DNA from: Chersky-840 sp963810195
GTDB lineage: Bacteria > Actinomycetota > Acidimicrobiia > Acidimicrobiales > UBA8190
Direction: 5' to 3'
NCBI GenBank assembly: GCA_963810195.1
Contig: CAWEMO010000003.1
Location: forward strand, 62,001-126,000
Length of the DNA stretch: 64,000 bases
Both the position numbers and the translations under genes were made by a program. The notes below the pieces were generated by a model. That model saw nothing but the letters and a program-made list of their open reading frames with translations, was not told the DNA's origin and ran no database searches. Below are positions 7,808 to 16,140 of this stretch, piece by piece (the stretch's first letter is position 1; every line of letters starts with the position of its first letter).

Positions 7808-9810
7808 GCGATGACCACCAGCACGACGACCAGGGCGGCGAGGCCAAAGGCCAGGTAGCGGTGCACGCTGCCGTTGGGGACACGTTGCGCCTGGCGGCCC
7901 CACCACCCGAGTGCCGACGAGAGCGGGCGGTAGCCGTGGCGCTCGAAGGCGTCGTGGGTCGTGGTGTGAAACGTCGCCGACTCGACGTAGTAGCGGGACT
8001 CGGCGCTGTGGCTGACGTCGAGGTCACGGGTCGGGCCCAGCACGTCGTCGAAGACCCGGGACAGCGGTTCGGCGAACGACGTCGCCGTGTACTGCATGCG
8101 CGCCGTCTGGACCTCTCTCCCACACCCCCACGCCTCGGTCCGCCGCAACGCCCCGCGCTGGGCCAGCTGGCGGACCCCGGCAGCGAGCGACACCGCGACG
8201 ACCAGCCCGAGCGCCAACAGCCCCGGAGCCAGCATGCCCCGCACCCCCGTGAGCCCAACGCTCCACCCCTGCGCCAAGGGGTGCGCGGCGCCGTAGCCGA
8301 GGCCGCTGCGCGCCGCGTCGACCACGGCGGGGAGCACGAGAACAGGAGCGACGCCGAAGACCACACACAACAGCGCCAACAGCCCGGCGCCGCCCCACAT
8401 CGTGGCTGGGACCTCGCTCGCTGACCCGGCATCATCGCTGCGCGCCTGGCCGAGGAGTCCGACCCCGATGGCTTTGACGAACGTAGCCGCGGTCAACCCA
8501 CCGGTGAGCGCCAGCACACCCACCCCCAGCGGCATGGCGACCTCGACGGCAGTGTCGCCCGAGGGCAGCCCGTGGAGCAGGCTCTGCAGCAGCAGCCACT
8601 CGCTCACGAAGCCGCACAGCGGTGGCAAGGCGCAGATGGCCAGGCCGGCCACAATGAACACGGGGGCGCTGAGGGGGAGCCGCCGCACCAGGCCGCCGAG
8701 CCGGTCCAGATCGCGGAGCCCAGTCGCCTGCTGGAGCGAGCTGGCCGAGAGGAACAGCGAACCCTTGAAGACGGCGTGGAACACCACGTGCAAGAGGGCA
8801 GCGACGAGGGCGACCACCGCCAGCGAGCGATGCCCGGTGGCGGCGAAGAGGCCCGAGGCCCCCACCCCGAGCAGCATGAGACCGACGTTGTCGGTCGTCG
8901 AGTACGCCAGCAGGCGTTTGAGGTCGGTGCTGGTCGACGAGTGCAGCGCGCCGAAGAGCGCAGATAGCCCGCCGAGGGCCATGACCAGGAGCCACCACCA
9001 CGCCGGCCCACCGCCGAGCAGCGTGTCGCCGACCCGGATGATCCCGTAGATGCCGAGGTTGACCATGGCCGCCGACATGAGGGCCGACACCGGGCCGGGC
9101 GCCTCGGGATGGGCGCGCGGCAGCCACACGTGCAGCGGCACCGCACCCGCCTTCGAACCGAACCCGACCACCGCCAGCACGAAGGCCGTCGAGCGTACCC
9201 AGGGAGCGAGGTGCGGGCCGTGCAGGGCGATCACGGCGAAAGACTGGCTCCCGGCCCGGTTGGCCAGCAGCACCAACGCCAGGAGCAACACGGCGGCCCC
9301 GAACTGAGTCATCACCCCGTACCACTGGCCCGCCCGCTGGACCTCGTCGCGGGCGCGGTGGTCGGCGAGCACCAACAGCAGCGACGTCACCGCCATCAGT
9401 TCCCAGAGGAACAAGAAGGTGCCGACGGCGGACGCGGCCGGCACGAGCAGCAGGGTGGTGACGAAGAGGGGCAGCATGCACGACCCGGTGCGGCTGGAGA
9501 GTCCGTGGCCGCGGTAGCCGAGGCGAAAGACCATGGCGCACAGCCCGATGCCCGCCGCGATGGCGACGAAGAGCGCCCCGAGGCGATCGAGACGAAGGGA
9601 GAAGCCGAGCAGCGGGAGCAGCTGGCTAGTGTGCACCGTGGCGGCGTCACCGGTGGCGAGCACGTCGGCGGCCAGCGCGAATCCGCACACGCAGGCCGCC
9701 ACGGTGAGGGCGACCGACAGGCGGACGCGAGCGCGTGGCGGCGTGCTGGCACCGGCCAGCGAGGCGGCCAGGCCGAGCAAGGCCGTGGCCGCCAAAAGGT
9801 CGGATGTCAT
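7804..9810 (-). CDS. Ehr complex antiporter-like membrane subunit (HyfB/NuoL-like)
   Basis: At 668 residues this is the larger antiporter-type subunit. Helix signatures include LWELMAVTSLLLVLADHR (membrane Glu), GSKAGAVPLHVWLPRAHPEA (HxWLPxAHPxAPxPVSALMS) and LLAYSTTDNVGLMLLG. The C-terminal part (about 540-640) is a long hydrophilic segment seen in HyfB/HycC proteins and ends in a last helix (LAFGLAALVVVLVVIA). It is expected to form a second ion channel with the HyfF-like subunit. The ATG overlaps the stop of the small-subunit gene (ATGA). Confidence 0.9.
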   Translation of the reverse strand: MTSDLLAATALLGLAASLAGASTPPRARVRLSVALTVAACVCGFALAADVLATGDAATVHTSQLLPLLGFSLRLDRLGALFVAIAAGIGLCAMVFRLGYRGHGLSSRTGSCMLPLFVTTLLLVPAASAVGTFLFLWELMAVTSLLLVLADHRARDEVQRAGQWYGVMTQFGAAVLLLALVLLANRAGSQSFAVIALHGPHLAPWVRSTAFVLAVVGFGSKAGAVPLHVWLPRAHPEAPGPVSALMSAAMVNLGIYGIIRVGDTLLGGGPAWWWLLVMALGGLSALFGALHSSTSTDLKRLLAYSTTDNVGLMLLGVGASGLFAATGHRSLAVVALVAALLHVVFHAVFKGSLFLSASSLQQATGLRDLDRLGGLVRRLPLSAPVFIVAGLAICALPPLCGFVSEWLLLQSLLHGLPSGDTAVEVAMPLGVGVLALTGGLTAATFVKAIGVGLLGQARSDDAGSASEVPATMWGGAGLLALLCVVFGVAPVLVLPAVVDAARSGLGYGAAHPLAQGWSVGLTGVRGMLAPGLLALGLVVAVSLAAGVRQLAQRGALRRTEAWGCGREVQTARMQYTATSFAEPLSRVFDDVLGPTRDLDVSHSAESRYYVESATFHTTTHDAFERHGYRPLSSALGWWGRQAQRVPNGSVHRYLAFGLAALVVVLVVIA

Positions 9811-10301
9811 CGCCCCGACAGGCCCCGCAGCGCGGCGATGATGACTTCGGGATCAGGCGGGCAGCCGGGGATCTCGACGTCGACTGGCACGATGTCCGAC
9901 ACCGCCCCGGCCACCCCGTAGGCGCCGCGGAAGACCCCGCAGTCCCGAGCGCAGTCCCCCACCGCCACCACCAGCTTGGGTTCGGGCACCGCCTCGTAGG
10001 TCTTGCGCAGCGGATCGGCCATGTTGTGGGTCACCGGCCCCGTCACGAGGAGCCCGTCGGCGTGGCGTGGGGAGGCCTCGAGGCGGATGCCGAAGCGCTC
10101 TGCGTCATAGGTCGGGGAGAAGCAGGAAGCGATCTCGAGCTCACAGCCGTTGCACGATCCGGCGTCCACCTGGCGCAGCTGGAGCGAGCCCCGGACGCGT
10201 CTTGCCGCTTCGGGGGGGACGCCAGCGGCGGCGGGCGCGCCGAGGTCGGCGGGGCGCTGGCCCAGCCGTCGTCTTATCTCCCGGAGCGTGCCCTTTCCCA
10301 C
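9807..10301 (-). CDS. Ehr complex small subunit (HyfI, NuoB-like Fe-S protein)
   Basis: The 164-residue protein keeps all four ligands of the proximal [4Fe-4S] cluster: Cys50 and Cys53 in SCNGCELE, Cys117 in GDCARDC and Cys147 in PGCPPDP. NuoB-like subunits pass electrons to the active site of the large subunit. Here that site lacks Ni-Fe. The GTG start at 10301 lies nine bases after the pckG stop with no strong ribosome site, which suggests coupling to pckG translation. It is the first of six overlapping genes. Confidence 0.9.
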   Translation of the reverse strand: MGKGTLREIRRRLGQRPADLGAPAAAGVPPEAARRVRGSLQLRQVDAGSCNGCELEIASCFSPTYDAERFGIRLEASPRHADGLLVTGPVTHNMADPLRKTYEAVPEPKLVVAVGDCARDCGVFRGAYGVAGAVSDIVPVDVEIPGCPPDPEVIIAALRGLSGR

Positions 10302-10310
10302 CGCGGGGCG

Positions 10311-12125
10311 TTAGGGCGTCAGGGTTTCTGCGGCCAGCCGTTTGTCGAGCGCCAGGAGCTGGTCGCGAAGTGCGTCGGGCAGCCGGTCGCCGAAGCGGGC
10401 GTAGTGCTCCTCGATAAGCTCGACCTCATGGCGCCAGGCGTCGTGGTCCACGGCCAACAGTTCCTCGAGCCGCTCGGGAGCGAGGTCCAGTCCCCCCGTG
10501 TCGAGGGCGTCGCTCTCGGGCAGGCGTCCAATGGGGGACTCGGTGGCGCCTCCTCCTCCGGCGCAGCGGTCGAAGATCCAGGCCAGCACCCGGGAGTTCT
10601 CGCCGTAGCCGGGCCAGAGGAACGTGCCGTCGCTGCCGCGGCGGAACCAGTTGACGTAGAAGATCTTGGGCAGTAGCGACTGGTCCATGGCCGCGGCCCC
10701 GACGTTGAGCCAGTGGGCGAAGTAGTCGCCCATGTGATAGCCGCAGAAGGGCAGCATGGCGAAGGGATCGCGCCGCAGGGTGCCGACGGTTCCCGCCGCC
10801 GCGGCGGTGGTCTCCGACGCCATGATCGAGCCCAGGAACACCCCGTGGGCCCAGTCGAAGGCCTCGGTGACGAGCGGCACGACCGAGGCGCGGCGCCCGC
10901 CGAAGAGGATGGCCGAGATCGGGACCCCCTCGGGATCCTCCCATTCGGGGGCCAGGGAGGGCACCTGGGAGAGGGCGGCGGTGAAGCGGCTGTTGGGATG
11001 GGCCGCGGGGGTGGCGGACGCCGGCGTCCAGTCCTGGCCGCGCCAGTCGACCAGGTGCGCCGGGGGCTCCTCGGTGAGACCCTCCCACCAGACGTCGCCC
11101 TCGTCGGTGGCGGCCACGTTGGTGAAGATCGTGTCGTGGCTGAGGGCGGCGACGGCGTTGGGATTGGTGTGGGCGCCGGTGCCCGGGGCCACGCCGAACA
11201 TGCCGAACTCGGGGTTGATGGCGCGGAGGCGCCCGTCGGGGCCGAACTTCATCCAGCAGATGTCGTCGCCGATGGTCTCGGCCTTCCAGCCCGCAATGGT
11301 CGGCACGACCATGGCCAGGTTGGTCTTGCCGCACGCGCTCGGGAAGGCCGCGGCGATGTAGTGCGACGCGCCCTCGGGGTTGGTGAGTTTCAGGATCAGC
11401 ATGTGCTCGGCCAGCCAGCCGTCGTGGCGGGCCATGACCGAGGCGATGCGCAGAGCGAAGCACTTCTTGCCCAACAAGGCGTTGCCGCCATAGCCCGAGC
11501 CGTAGGACCAGATCTCACGCGTCTCGGGGAAATGGACGATGTACTTGCGGTTCGGATCACAGGGCCAGGGCACGTCCTCTTGGCCGTCGGCGAGCGGCAT
11601 TCCTACCGAGTGAACACACGGCACGAAGGGACGGTCGGTTCCGAGCTGTTCGAGCGCAGCTTGCCCCATCCGGGTCATGATCCGCATCGACGCTGCCACA
11701 TAGGCCGAGTCGGTGAGCTGGACGCCGATGTGGGCGATGGGGCTGCCCAGGGGTCCCATGGAGAAGGGGACCACGTACATGGTGCGGCCCCGCATCGAAC
11801 CCCGGTACAGCTCTCGCAGCTCGAAGCGCATCTCGGCCGGGTCCTGCCAGTTGTTAGTCGGCCCGGCATCCTCAGCGTGCTCGCTGCAGATGAAGGTCCG
11901 GTCCTCGACCCGGGCCACGTCACCCGGGTCCGAGCGGCACAAGTAGCTTCCCGGGCGCCGCGCGGCGGCCAGCGGAATCAGCGTGCCGGCGTCCACGAGT
12001 CGGCGGCACAGCTCCGCGTACTCCTGCGCCGAACCGTCGCACCAGTACAGGGCGCTCGGTTGAAAGAGCTCCGCCCACCCCTGCACCCACTCGTACAGCG
12101 CCTTGTGGGGAACCTCTGCACTCAC
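10311..12125 (-). CDS. pckG: Phosphoenolpyruvate carboxykinase (GTP)
   Basis: This 604-residue enzyme interconverts oxaloacetate plus GTP with PEP, CO2 and GDP, a control point of gluconeogenesis and anaplerosis. The GTP-type signature is FPSACGKTNLAMV near residue 262 (P-loop with the reactive Cys), followed by GDDICWMKF (metal-binding Asp). The substrate region around RGRTMYVVPFSMGPLGSP and the PFCGYHMGDYFAHWL segment are also typical. The GTG start overlaps the stop of the GNAT gene (GTGA). The gene lies immediately before the Ehr operon on the same strand, so carbon flux and the membrane complex may be co-expressed. Confidence 0.96.
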   Translation of the reverse strand: MSAEVPHKALYEWVQGWAELFQPSALYWCDGSAQEYAELCRRLVDAGTLIPLAAARRPGSYLCRSDPGDVARVEDRTFICSEHAEDAGPTNNWQDPAEMRFELRELYRGSMRGRTMYVVPFSMGPLGSPIAHIGVQLTDSAYVAASMRIMTRMGQAALEQLGTDRPFVPCVHSVGMPLADGQEDVPWPCDPNRKYIVHFPETREIWSYGSGYGGNALLGKKCFALRIASVMARHDGWLAEHMLILKLTNPEGASHYIAAAFPSACGKTNLAMVVPTIAGWKAETIGDDICWMKFGPDGRLRAINPEFGMFGVAPGTGAHTNPNAVAALSHDTIFTNVAATDEGDVWWEGLTEEPPAHLVDWRGQDWTPASATPAAHPNSRFTAALSQVPSLAPEWEDPEGVPISAILFGGRRASVVPLVTEAFDWAHGVFLGSIMASETTAAAAGTVGTLRRDPFAMLPFCGYHMGDYFAHWLNVGAAAMDQSLLPKIFYVNWFRRGSDGTFLWPGYGENSRVLAWIFDRCAGGGGATESPIGRLPESDALDTGGLDLAPERLEELLAVDHDAWRHEVELIEEHYARFGDRLPDALRDQLLALDKRLAAETLTP

Positions 12126-12604
12126 GGCTGTCCTCCTTGTGTTCTCGCTGGCGGCTCAGGGATCAAGAGCACCACCTCGGCTTGACCGTGCTGGACCCGC
12201 CGAGCGACCGAGAGCGGCTGCGATTCGAGCAGCGCCCGCGGCTCGATGGCACCCGCTGGGTGCGACCCGATCAGCCTCCGCCCGCCAGCTTCAGACGCTT
12301 CCCGGATCGCAATGCAGAGCAATTCCCCGCCGATGCCGAGGCGTCGGCGCTCGGGTGCGACCACGATCTGGGCCCAAAAGGTGGTTCCCGACACGCGGGC
12401 CAGGGCAGCAGCGCCGATCAGGGTGGTGTCGTCCTCGAACGCCCCCCAGGCATCGACACGTCGGACAGCGCCCTGGATCGGCGCCGCGAATTGCTCAAAG
12501 AAGGTCTGTGCCGCCACCGATCGAATCGACCTCAGCGGAGCGCCGGACGCCGACGACGTCGGGTGGGGGTACGGATCGGCTTCGAGGGTCGTGTGGGTAG
12601 ACAC
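12122..12604 (-). CDS. GNAT family N-acetyltransferase
   Basis: Motif A is clear: WAQIVVAPERRRLGIGGELL, the acetyl-CoA binding loop (R-R-x-G-I-G). The rest is weakly conserved and gives no substrate. The gene overlaps pckG by four bases and is likely the first gene of that transcript. Two starts are possible: a GTG at 12604 (160 residues) or an ATG at 12673 that adds 23 residues of low-complexity leader. Neither has a strong ribosome site. The GTG is preferred because the extra residues do not look like part of the fold. Confidence 0.7.
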   Translation of the reverse strand: MSTHTTLEADPYPHPTSSASGAPLRSIRSVAAQTFFEQFAAPIQGAVRRVDAWGAFEDDTTLIGAAALARVSGTTFWAQIVVAPERRRLGIGGELLCIAIREASEAGGRRLIGSHPAGAIEPRALLESQPLSVARRVQHGQAEVVLLIPEPPARTQGGQP

Positions 12605-12673
12605 TGCTCTCTCGGGTTGGGCATCAGGGGCGTATGAGCAAGAGCGAGCTAGCGTACCTCGCGAAGCGATCAT

Positions 12674-13474
12674 CTGACGAATCGATCAATTGCTCATTCT
12701 TCGCACTCAGTTGTGGTGTCAACGTCGCGCCGCTGACTCAGCCGGCACTCGGCCGCCCCTTGGTGCACCACGTCGACCAGGACGGCGGTCAGCCCGCATC
12801 TGCCTGGGTCACGACCAAGGCTTGGAGCTTCTCGCCCGCTGTCAAGTTGGAGGGAGTCGAGAGCTCGATAGCCACCCCCGGTCATCGTGGCGGTCAGAGT
12901 CGCTAGAACGCGCTGCCCCTGACCGCGGGTCCCTTTAGCTGGCCTTATCTCGGGGAGGCCAGTCTCACATTTGACATTCTGGACGGCCCCACAGTTGGCG
13001 CAACCGCGTCGGGCACACCTAGCGAGTTCCGATTGCAACGGAAGCCTTCGACGCAGGGCGCGTCCGCGTCTCACCGTACCTGCGAGTTGCGCAGCGCTTC
13101 GATGAGACAACATTGCTTCGATGAGACAACATTGATGGTGTCGACGGACTTCTAAGTGCCTTCTCCCCCACCGGCAACTGGTGGTTCCGTGGATGCGGGT
13201 CCTCGTATAATCATCGAGCAGTGCGACACCATCTGTGTCAGGTTGATGGCCGAGATGCAGTGGCCGGCAATCCTGCACACCCTCTTCCACGAGAGGGTCG
13301 ATACAAGACCGGCTGATACCACTGAGCGGGTGGCACGGTCAGCGTGGGAGGCTCTACGCGGTGGTGGCGACGGGAGCGTGGGGACCACCCGCAAGGCTCC
13401 CTGCTCTCCTTGTCGCCTCACCTGGTGAACCCGACTACGAGCAGTGGGGACGACCAGTCCATAGGCTCTCTGGC
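12674..13474. other. No confident gene; contains a 19-bp tandem duplication
   Basis: A minus frame at 12694-13290 is open for 198 codons but shows no known domain. It has a Cys-rich middle (CARRGCANCGAVQNVKC) and lacks a clear ribosome site. Base composition is lower in GC than the flanks, especially 13090-13200. It may be decayed or horizontally acquired sequence. I do not call a gene. Confidence 0.4.
13096..13133 (+). repeat. 19-bp tandem direct repeat, two copies
   Basis: Two exact adjacent copies of GCTTCGATGAGACAACATT occupy 13096-13114 and 13115-13133. This looks like a recent slippage duplication in intergenic DNA. Confidence 0.9.
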
Positions 13475-13684
13475 ATGGCAATCGTCGGGATTTCGCACAA
13501 GGTTCGATCGACCCTCAGCCAGTTGCACAGCTCGGGAGATGACGCAATCACAAAGGGAGCGTTTGTCGAAAAGCTCGCCGCCGAAGTTCTCGAGCTGGCC
13601 GAAGCGGTCGAACGGCTCTCTATTGAGGTAGACGGTCTCATCGATGGTCGAGGTCGCTACAGCGCCGGCCCTCCCAGGAGTTAG
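13475..13684 (+). CDS. Small helical hypothetical protein (69 aa)
   Basis: The frame starts with ATG at 13475 (MAIVGISHKVRSTLSQLHSS). It contains a long amphipathic helix, LAAEVLELAEAVERLSIEVD, with heptad-like Leu/Val spacing. A shorter related helix (AIRKLAEEVQRLRGLV) occurs in the facing small gene at 13707-13859. The ribosome site is weak. No family is recognised. The two genes converge with 22 bases between their stops. Confidence 0.45.
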   Translation: MAIVGISHKVRSTLSQLHSSGDDAITKGAFVEKLAAEVLELAEAVERLSIEVDGLIDGRGRYSAGPPRS

Positions 13685-13706
13685 GCACCAGGGTGGTGCT
13701 TTGGAA

Positions 13707-13859
13707 CTACGTGGGATTGACGAGGCCTCGGAGTCTTTGGACCTCCTCGGCGAGCTTCCGTATCGCCTCTCGGGCCCCGATGTCTACCGTGGAGTCGGGG
13801 CTACTCTCCGAGTCGGCCAGTAGTTCGTCGATCTCTCCCCGAAAGGACTTGTCAGCCAT
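13707..13859 (-). CDS. Small helical hypothetical protein (50 aa)
   Basis: The 50-residue frame MADKSFRGEIDELL... ends in the helix AIRKLAEEVQRLRGLVNPT. A very good ribosome site (TTTGGAGGAATCACC before the ATG) supports translation despite the short length. The acidic N-terminal half and basic helix suggest a small binding or adaptor protein, but no function can be assigned. The frame remains open upstream to 14273, but that stretch has no coding character and the ribosome site fixes the start at 13859. Confidence 0.6.
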   Translation of the reverse strand: MADKSFRGEIDELLADSESSPDSTVDIGAREAIRKLAEEVQRLRGLVNPT

Positions 13860-14241
13860 TTGGTGATTCCTCCAAAGCGGATAGTTTTGCCGCATCGCGG
13901 CCACCTGCATACTTCCAGGTACGTCCATCGCTCGTTGGGCGCGGTTATTGCCAATCCCAGCCGTAGACCTCGACGGCGCAATGAGGCAAGGGCACTTCTT
14001 GAGCGTCCGAAGAACTGCAGGAGTTTTTCGCTCATCACGAGGCGGGTGCGGAGACCTGAGCGATCTTGCCTTGTAGCCATGGGGTGCCTTGGAACAAGGG
14101 CCTTTACCACTCGAAGCCGCTGAGGCGGGCAGAGCCGTTAGAGCTACTGAGGTGGGACCTTCGGCCCTGTCCCCCATGTGATCCCGGGCACAAGCTCTTG
14201 GGAGAGCCTCGGCGACGAGGTGGCATCGAAAGGAGCCAAAG
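13860..14241. other. Intergenic, nothing recognised
   Basis: This is the region between two outward-facing genes: the small minus-strand gene to the left and the plus-strand membrane-protein gene to the right. Promoters for both must lie here. I see no clear hairpin, repeat or conserved frame. Confidence 0.4.
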
Positions 14242-14847
14242 ATGCGGCGCAAGACGTTCGACATGATCCTCACAGCGGGCGGCGCAGTCCTGGTCGTCGT
14301 GCTGCTCGCGGCCGGGGGCCTTGGTCTGTGGGGCTACAGCTTCGCCAACAGCAACGTCCACAACCAGCTCGCCGAGCAGCAGATCACCTTCCCGACCCGG
14401 GCGGCATTCGCCCACGCCAAGGTCGGGACCGAGATCGAGCCCGTGATGATCCCCTACCTCGAGAAGTACGCGGGGCAGCCATTGACCACCGGTCAGCAGG
14501 CCGAGGCCTACGCCGATCACTTCATCGCCTATCACCTGCAGGAGATCGGCGGGGGCAAGACCTACGCGCAGTTGAGCGCCGCGTCCATCGCCGACCCGAC
14601 CAACACCAAGCTCGCAGGCCAGGTCGAGACGGTCTTCAAGGGCACGACACTGCGAGGGCTGCTCCTCGAGGCGTACGCCTTCTGGACTTTCGGTCAGATC
14701 GCCCTGGTGGCGTCCATCGTGTCCTTCGTACTGGCCGGCATCATGCTCGTGCTGACGCTGATCGGTGTGGTCCACTTGCGCCGGGTGCCCGAGGACCAGG
14801 AGTTCCCCAAGGCGCGTGATGGAAAGGCGGCGCCTGTCGGGGCGTGA
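14242..14847 (+). CDS. Two-helix membrane protein, unknown function
   Basis: The protein has 201 residues. A membrane helix at about 8-30 (MILTAGGAVLVVVLLAAGGL) and another at about 155-180 (QIALVASIVSFVLAGIMLVL) flank a soluble domain of about 120 residues that should face outside. That domain includes ITFPTRAAFAHAKVGTEIEP and is rich in Gln and Ala. It resembles a common uncharacterised actinobacterial membrane protein. AAAGGAGCCAAAG precedes the ATG. It is a single gene ending in a hairpin. Confidence 0.75.
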   Translation: MRRKTFDMILTAGGAVLVVVLLAAGGLGLWGYSFANSNVHNQLAEQQITFPTRAAFAHAKVGTEIEPVMIPYLEKYAGQPLTTGQQAEAYADHFIAYHLQEIGGGKTYAQLSAASIADPTNTKLAGQVETVFKGTTLRGLLLEAYAFWTFGQIALVASIVSFVLAGIMLVLTLIGVVHLRRVPEDQEFPKARDGKAAPVGA

Positions 14848-14872
14848 GGGATCGGACTGGCGATCTTGTGGC

Positions 14873-14907
14873 TCGTACCCGGCCTCGAAGTCTGGGGCCG
14901 GGTACGA
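14873..14907 (+). terminator. Hairpin after the membrane-protein gene
   Basis: The arms TCGTACCCGGCC (14873-14884) and GGCCGGGTACGA (14896-14907) pair over 12 bases around an 11-base loop, starting 26 bases after the stop codon. There is no U-tract, as is common for actinobacterial hairpin terminators. Confidence 0.65.
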
Positions 14908-15136
14908 CCATGCCCGCCCCGTGTATCCATCTGGACCGGACGGGATGTGCCTTGATTGCGCGCTGCGGCTCAATAGGAAACCGAACTCGGCACCCATCCG
15001 ATATCGCCATCGCCCGACCTCGTGGAGACCCGTGGCGTGCTTGAACCAGCGACAGCAATCGCCTCGATTAGAGCGATAACGCTCCCGACACCGTTGACCG
15101 ACCTGAGGCAGCTCGGGGCCTGCGCCACTGCTTCGC

Positions 15137-16051
15137 CTACGCTCCTGCGGGGAGCGCGGTCGGGACTCCGTGCCTGGCCGGGCGACCCCACCCATAGGGC
15201 CGTCCGAAGAGACAAGCAGGCCCAGGACGGCGGAGGCGGGAGCCAGGCACGTCCCGGTGTGACTGCCTATCGGTCGGCTTACCAAATCGATATCTGGATG
15301 GTACGAGGTCGCGGTGGCTCCACAAGATGACCCCGGCCACCACCGCGAGGTAGACGGCGACCACGAGATAGCGCGCCGCCGGGGCGCGACCGCCGAAGGA
15401 ACCGAACACCCCCGGCCCGGCGATGGAGAACACCAGGTAGACCGAGAGCACGGTCACGACGAGGAACAGCAGGACCACCAGAAAGGCGACACCCGACACG
15501 TAGGACTGTCCCACACGTCGAGACGGCGTCGTCGTCAATTCCGAGTCGGCCCGGGCCAGGAACAGGCCGCGTCGCGGGTGGGTGACGAGAAGGACGACGC
15601 TGATCAGCGTGATCAGCCCGCCGAGCACCACAGTGCGGGCCACGGAATCGCTGATGGGACTGGAGTGGCTGCCGATGAACCGCGTCAGAGCCGCCACGAT
15701 GACGGTCGACCCGACGATCGACGTCAGGACCGTCACGAAGGAGACGGCGAAGAAGTACACCGACTGGGGCCGGCGACCGGTCGGATCGGGGTCGGCTCTG
15801 TTGGCCACGACGATGATGACGAAGGCGCCCACCAGAGCCAGCACGATGACGATGGCGAAGAGGTCCACGAACGCTCCGACGAATCCCCCCAGCCCCAGAC
15901 TCGAGGACGGCACGGCCGTGACACCCGAAGACCCGTTCGGGACGAACTGCGAGCCTGATCCCGAATTGCCAGTGATGCTGGGGATGCTCGGAAGCGGAGT
16001 ACCCCCGAAAGCCGGGATCGTGGTCGGAACCGCACTCAAGATTCCGTGCAT
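15137..16051 (-). CDS. Multi-pass membrane protein, unknown; C-terminus runs through a dispersed repeat
   Basis: The 304-residue frame has a Ser/Gly/Pro-rich N-terminus of about 50 residues, then about six hydrophobic helices (for example LFAIVIVLALVGAFVIIVV, SFVTVLTSIVGSTVIVAAL, AFLVVLLFLVVTVLSVYLV). The last helix ends at WSHRDLVPSRYRFGK. The final 55 residues are basic, low in hydrophobics and encoded across the 24-bp repeat at 15278-15301, so the original C-terminus may have been replaced. GGGAG nine bases before the ATG supports the start at 16051. No family is recognised. Confidence 0.6.
   Translation of the reverse strand: MHGILSAVPTTIPAFGGTPLPSIPSITGNSGSGSQFVPNGSSGVTAVPSSSLGLGGFVGAFVDLFAIVIVLALVGAFVIIVVANRADPDPTGRRPQSVYFFAVSFVTVLTSIVGSTVIVAALTRFIGSHSSPISDSVARTVVLGGLITLISVVLLVTHPRRGLFLARADSELTTTPSRRVGQSYVSGVAFLVVLLFLVVTVLSVYLVFSIAGPGVFGSFGGRAPAARYLVVAVYLAVVAGVILWSHRDLVPSRYRFGKPTDRQSHRDVPGSRLRRPGPACLFGRPYGWGRPARHGVPTALPAGA
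15278..15301 (+). repeat. 24-bp dispersed repeat, copy 2
   Basis: This copy matches 790-813 at 21 of 24 bases, with weaker similarity to the left. Here it overlaps the 3' end of the membrane-protein frame, just after the codons for the last helix. Confidence 0.55.
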
Positions 16052-16140
16052 CGAAGGTCACTCCCTTGCCGGGACCCTTGGTCAGGACGCTACCGCTCCC
16101 CCCGTCTCACGCCGCGGATTCCACCCGGCCGGGCACGTGC

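Noticed and set aside
3203..10301. Annotation of the six-gene run as hydrogenase-4 or formate hydrogenlyase
   Set aside because: The large subunit lacks all four metal-binding cysteines, and no formate dehydrogenase, maturation protease or hyp gene is present.
12694..13290. A 198-codon minus-strand gene with a Cys-rich centre
   Set aside because: No ribosome site, no recognisable domain and weak codon bias. It is kept only as part of an unassigned region.
13475..13859. Classical toxin-antitoxin pair
   Set aside because: The genes converge instead of forming an operon, and neither protein has a known toxin or antitoxin motif.
15022..15060. A tRNA-like TTCAAGC loop on the minus strand
   Set aside because: The flanking bases do not form a T-stem, and no acceptor or anticodon arm fits.
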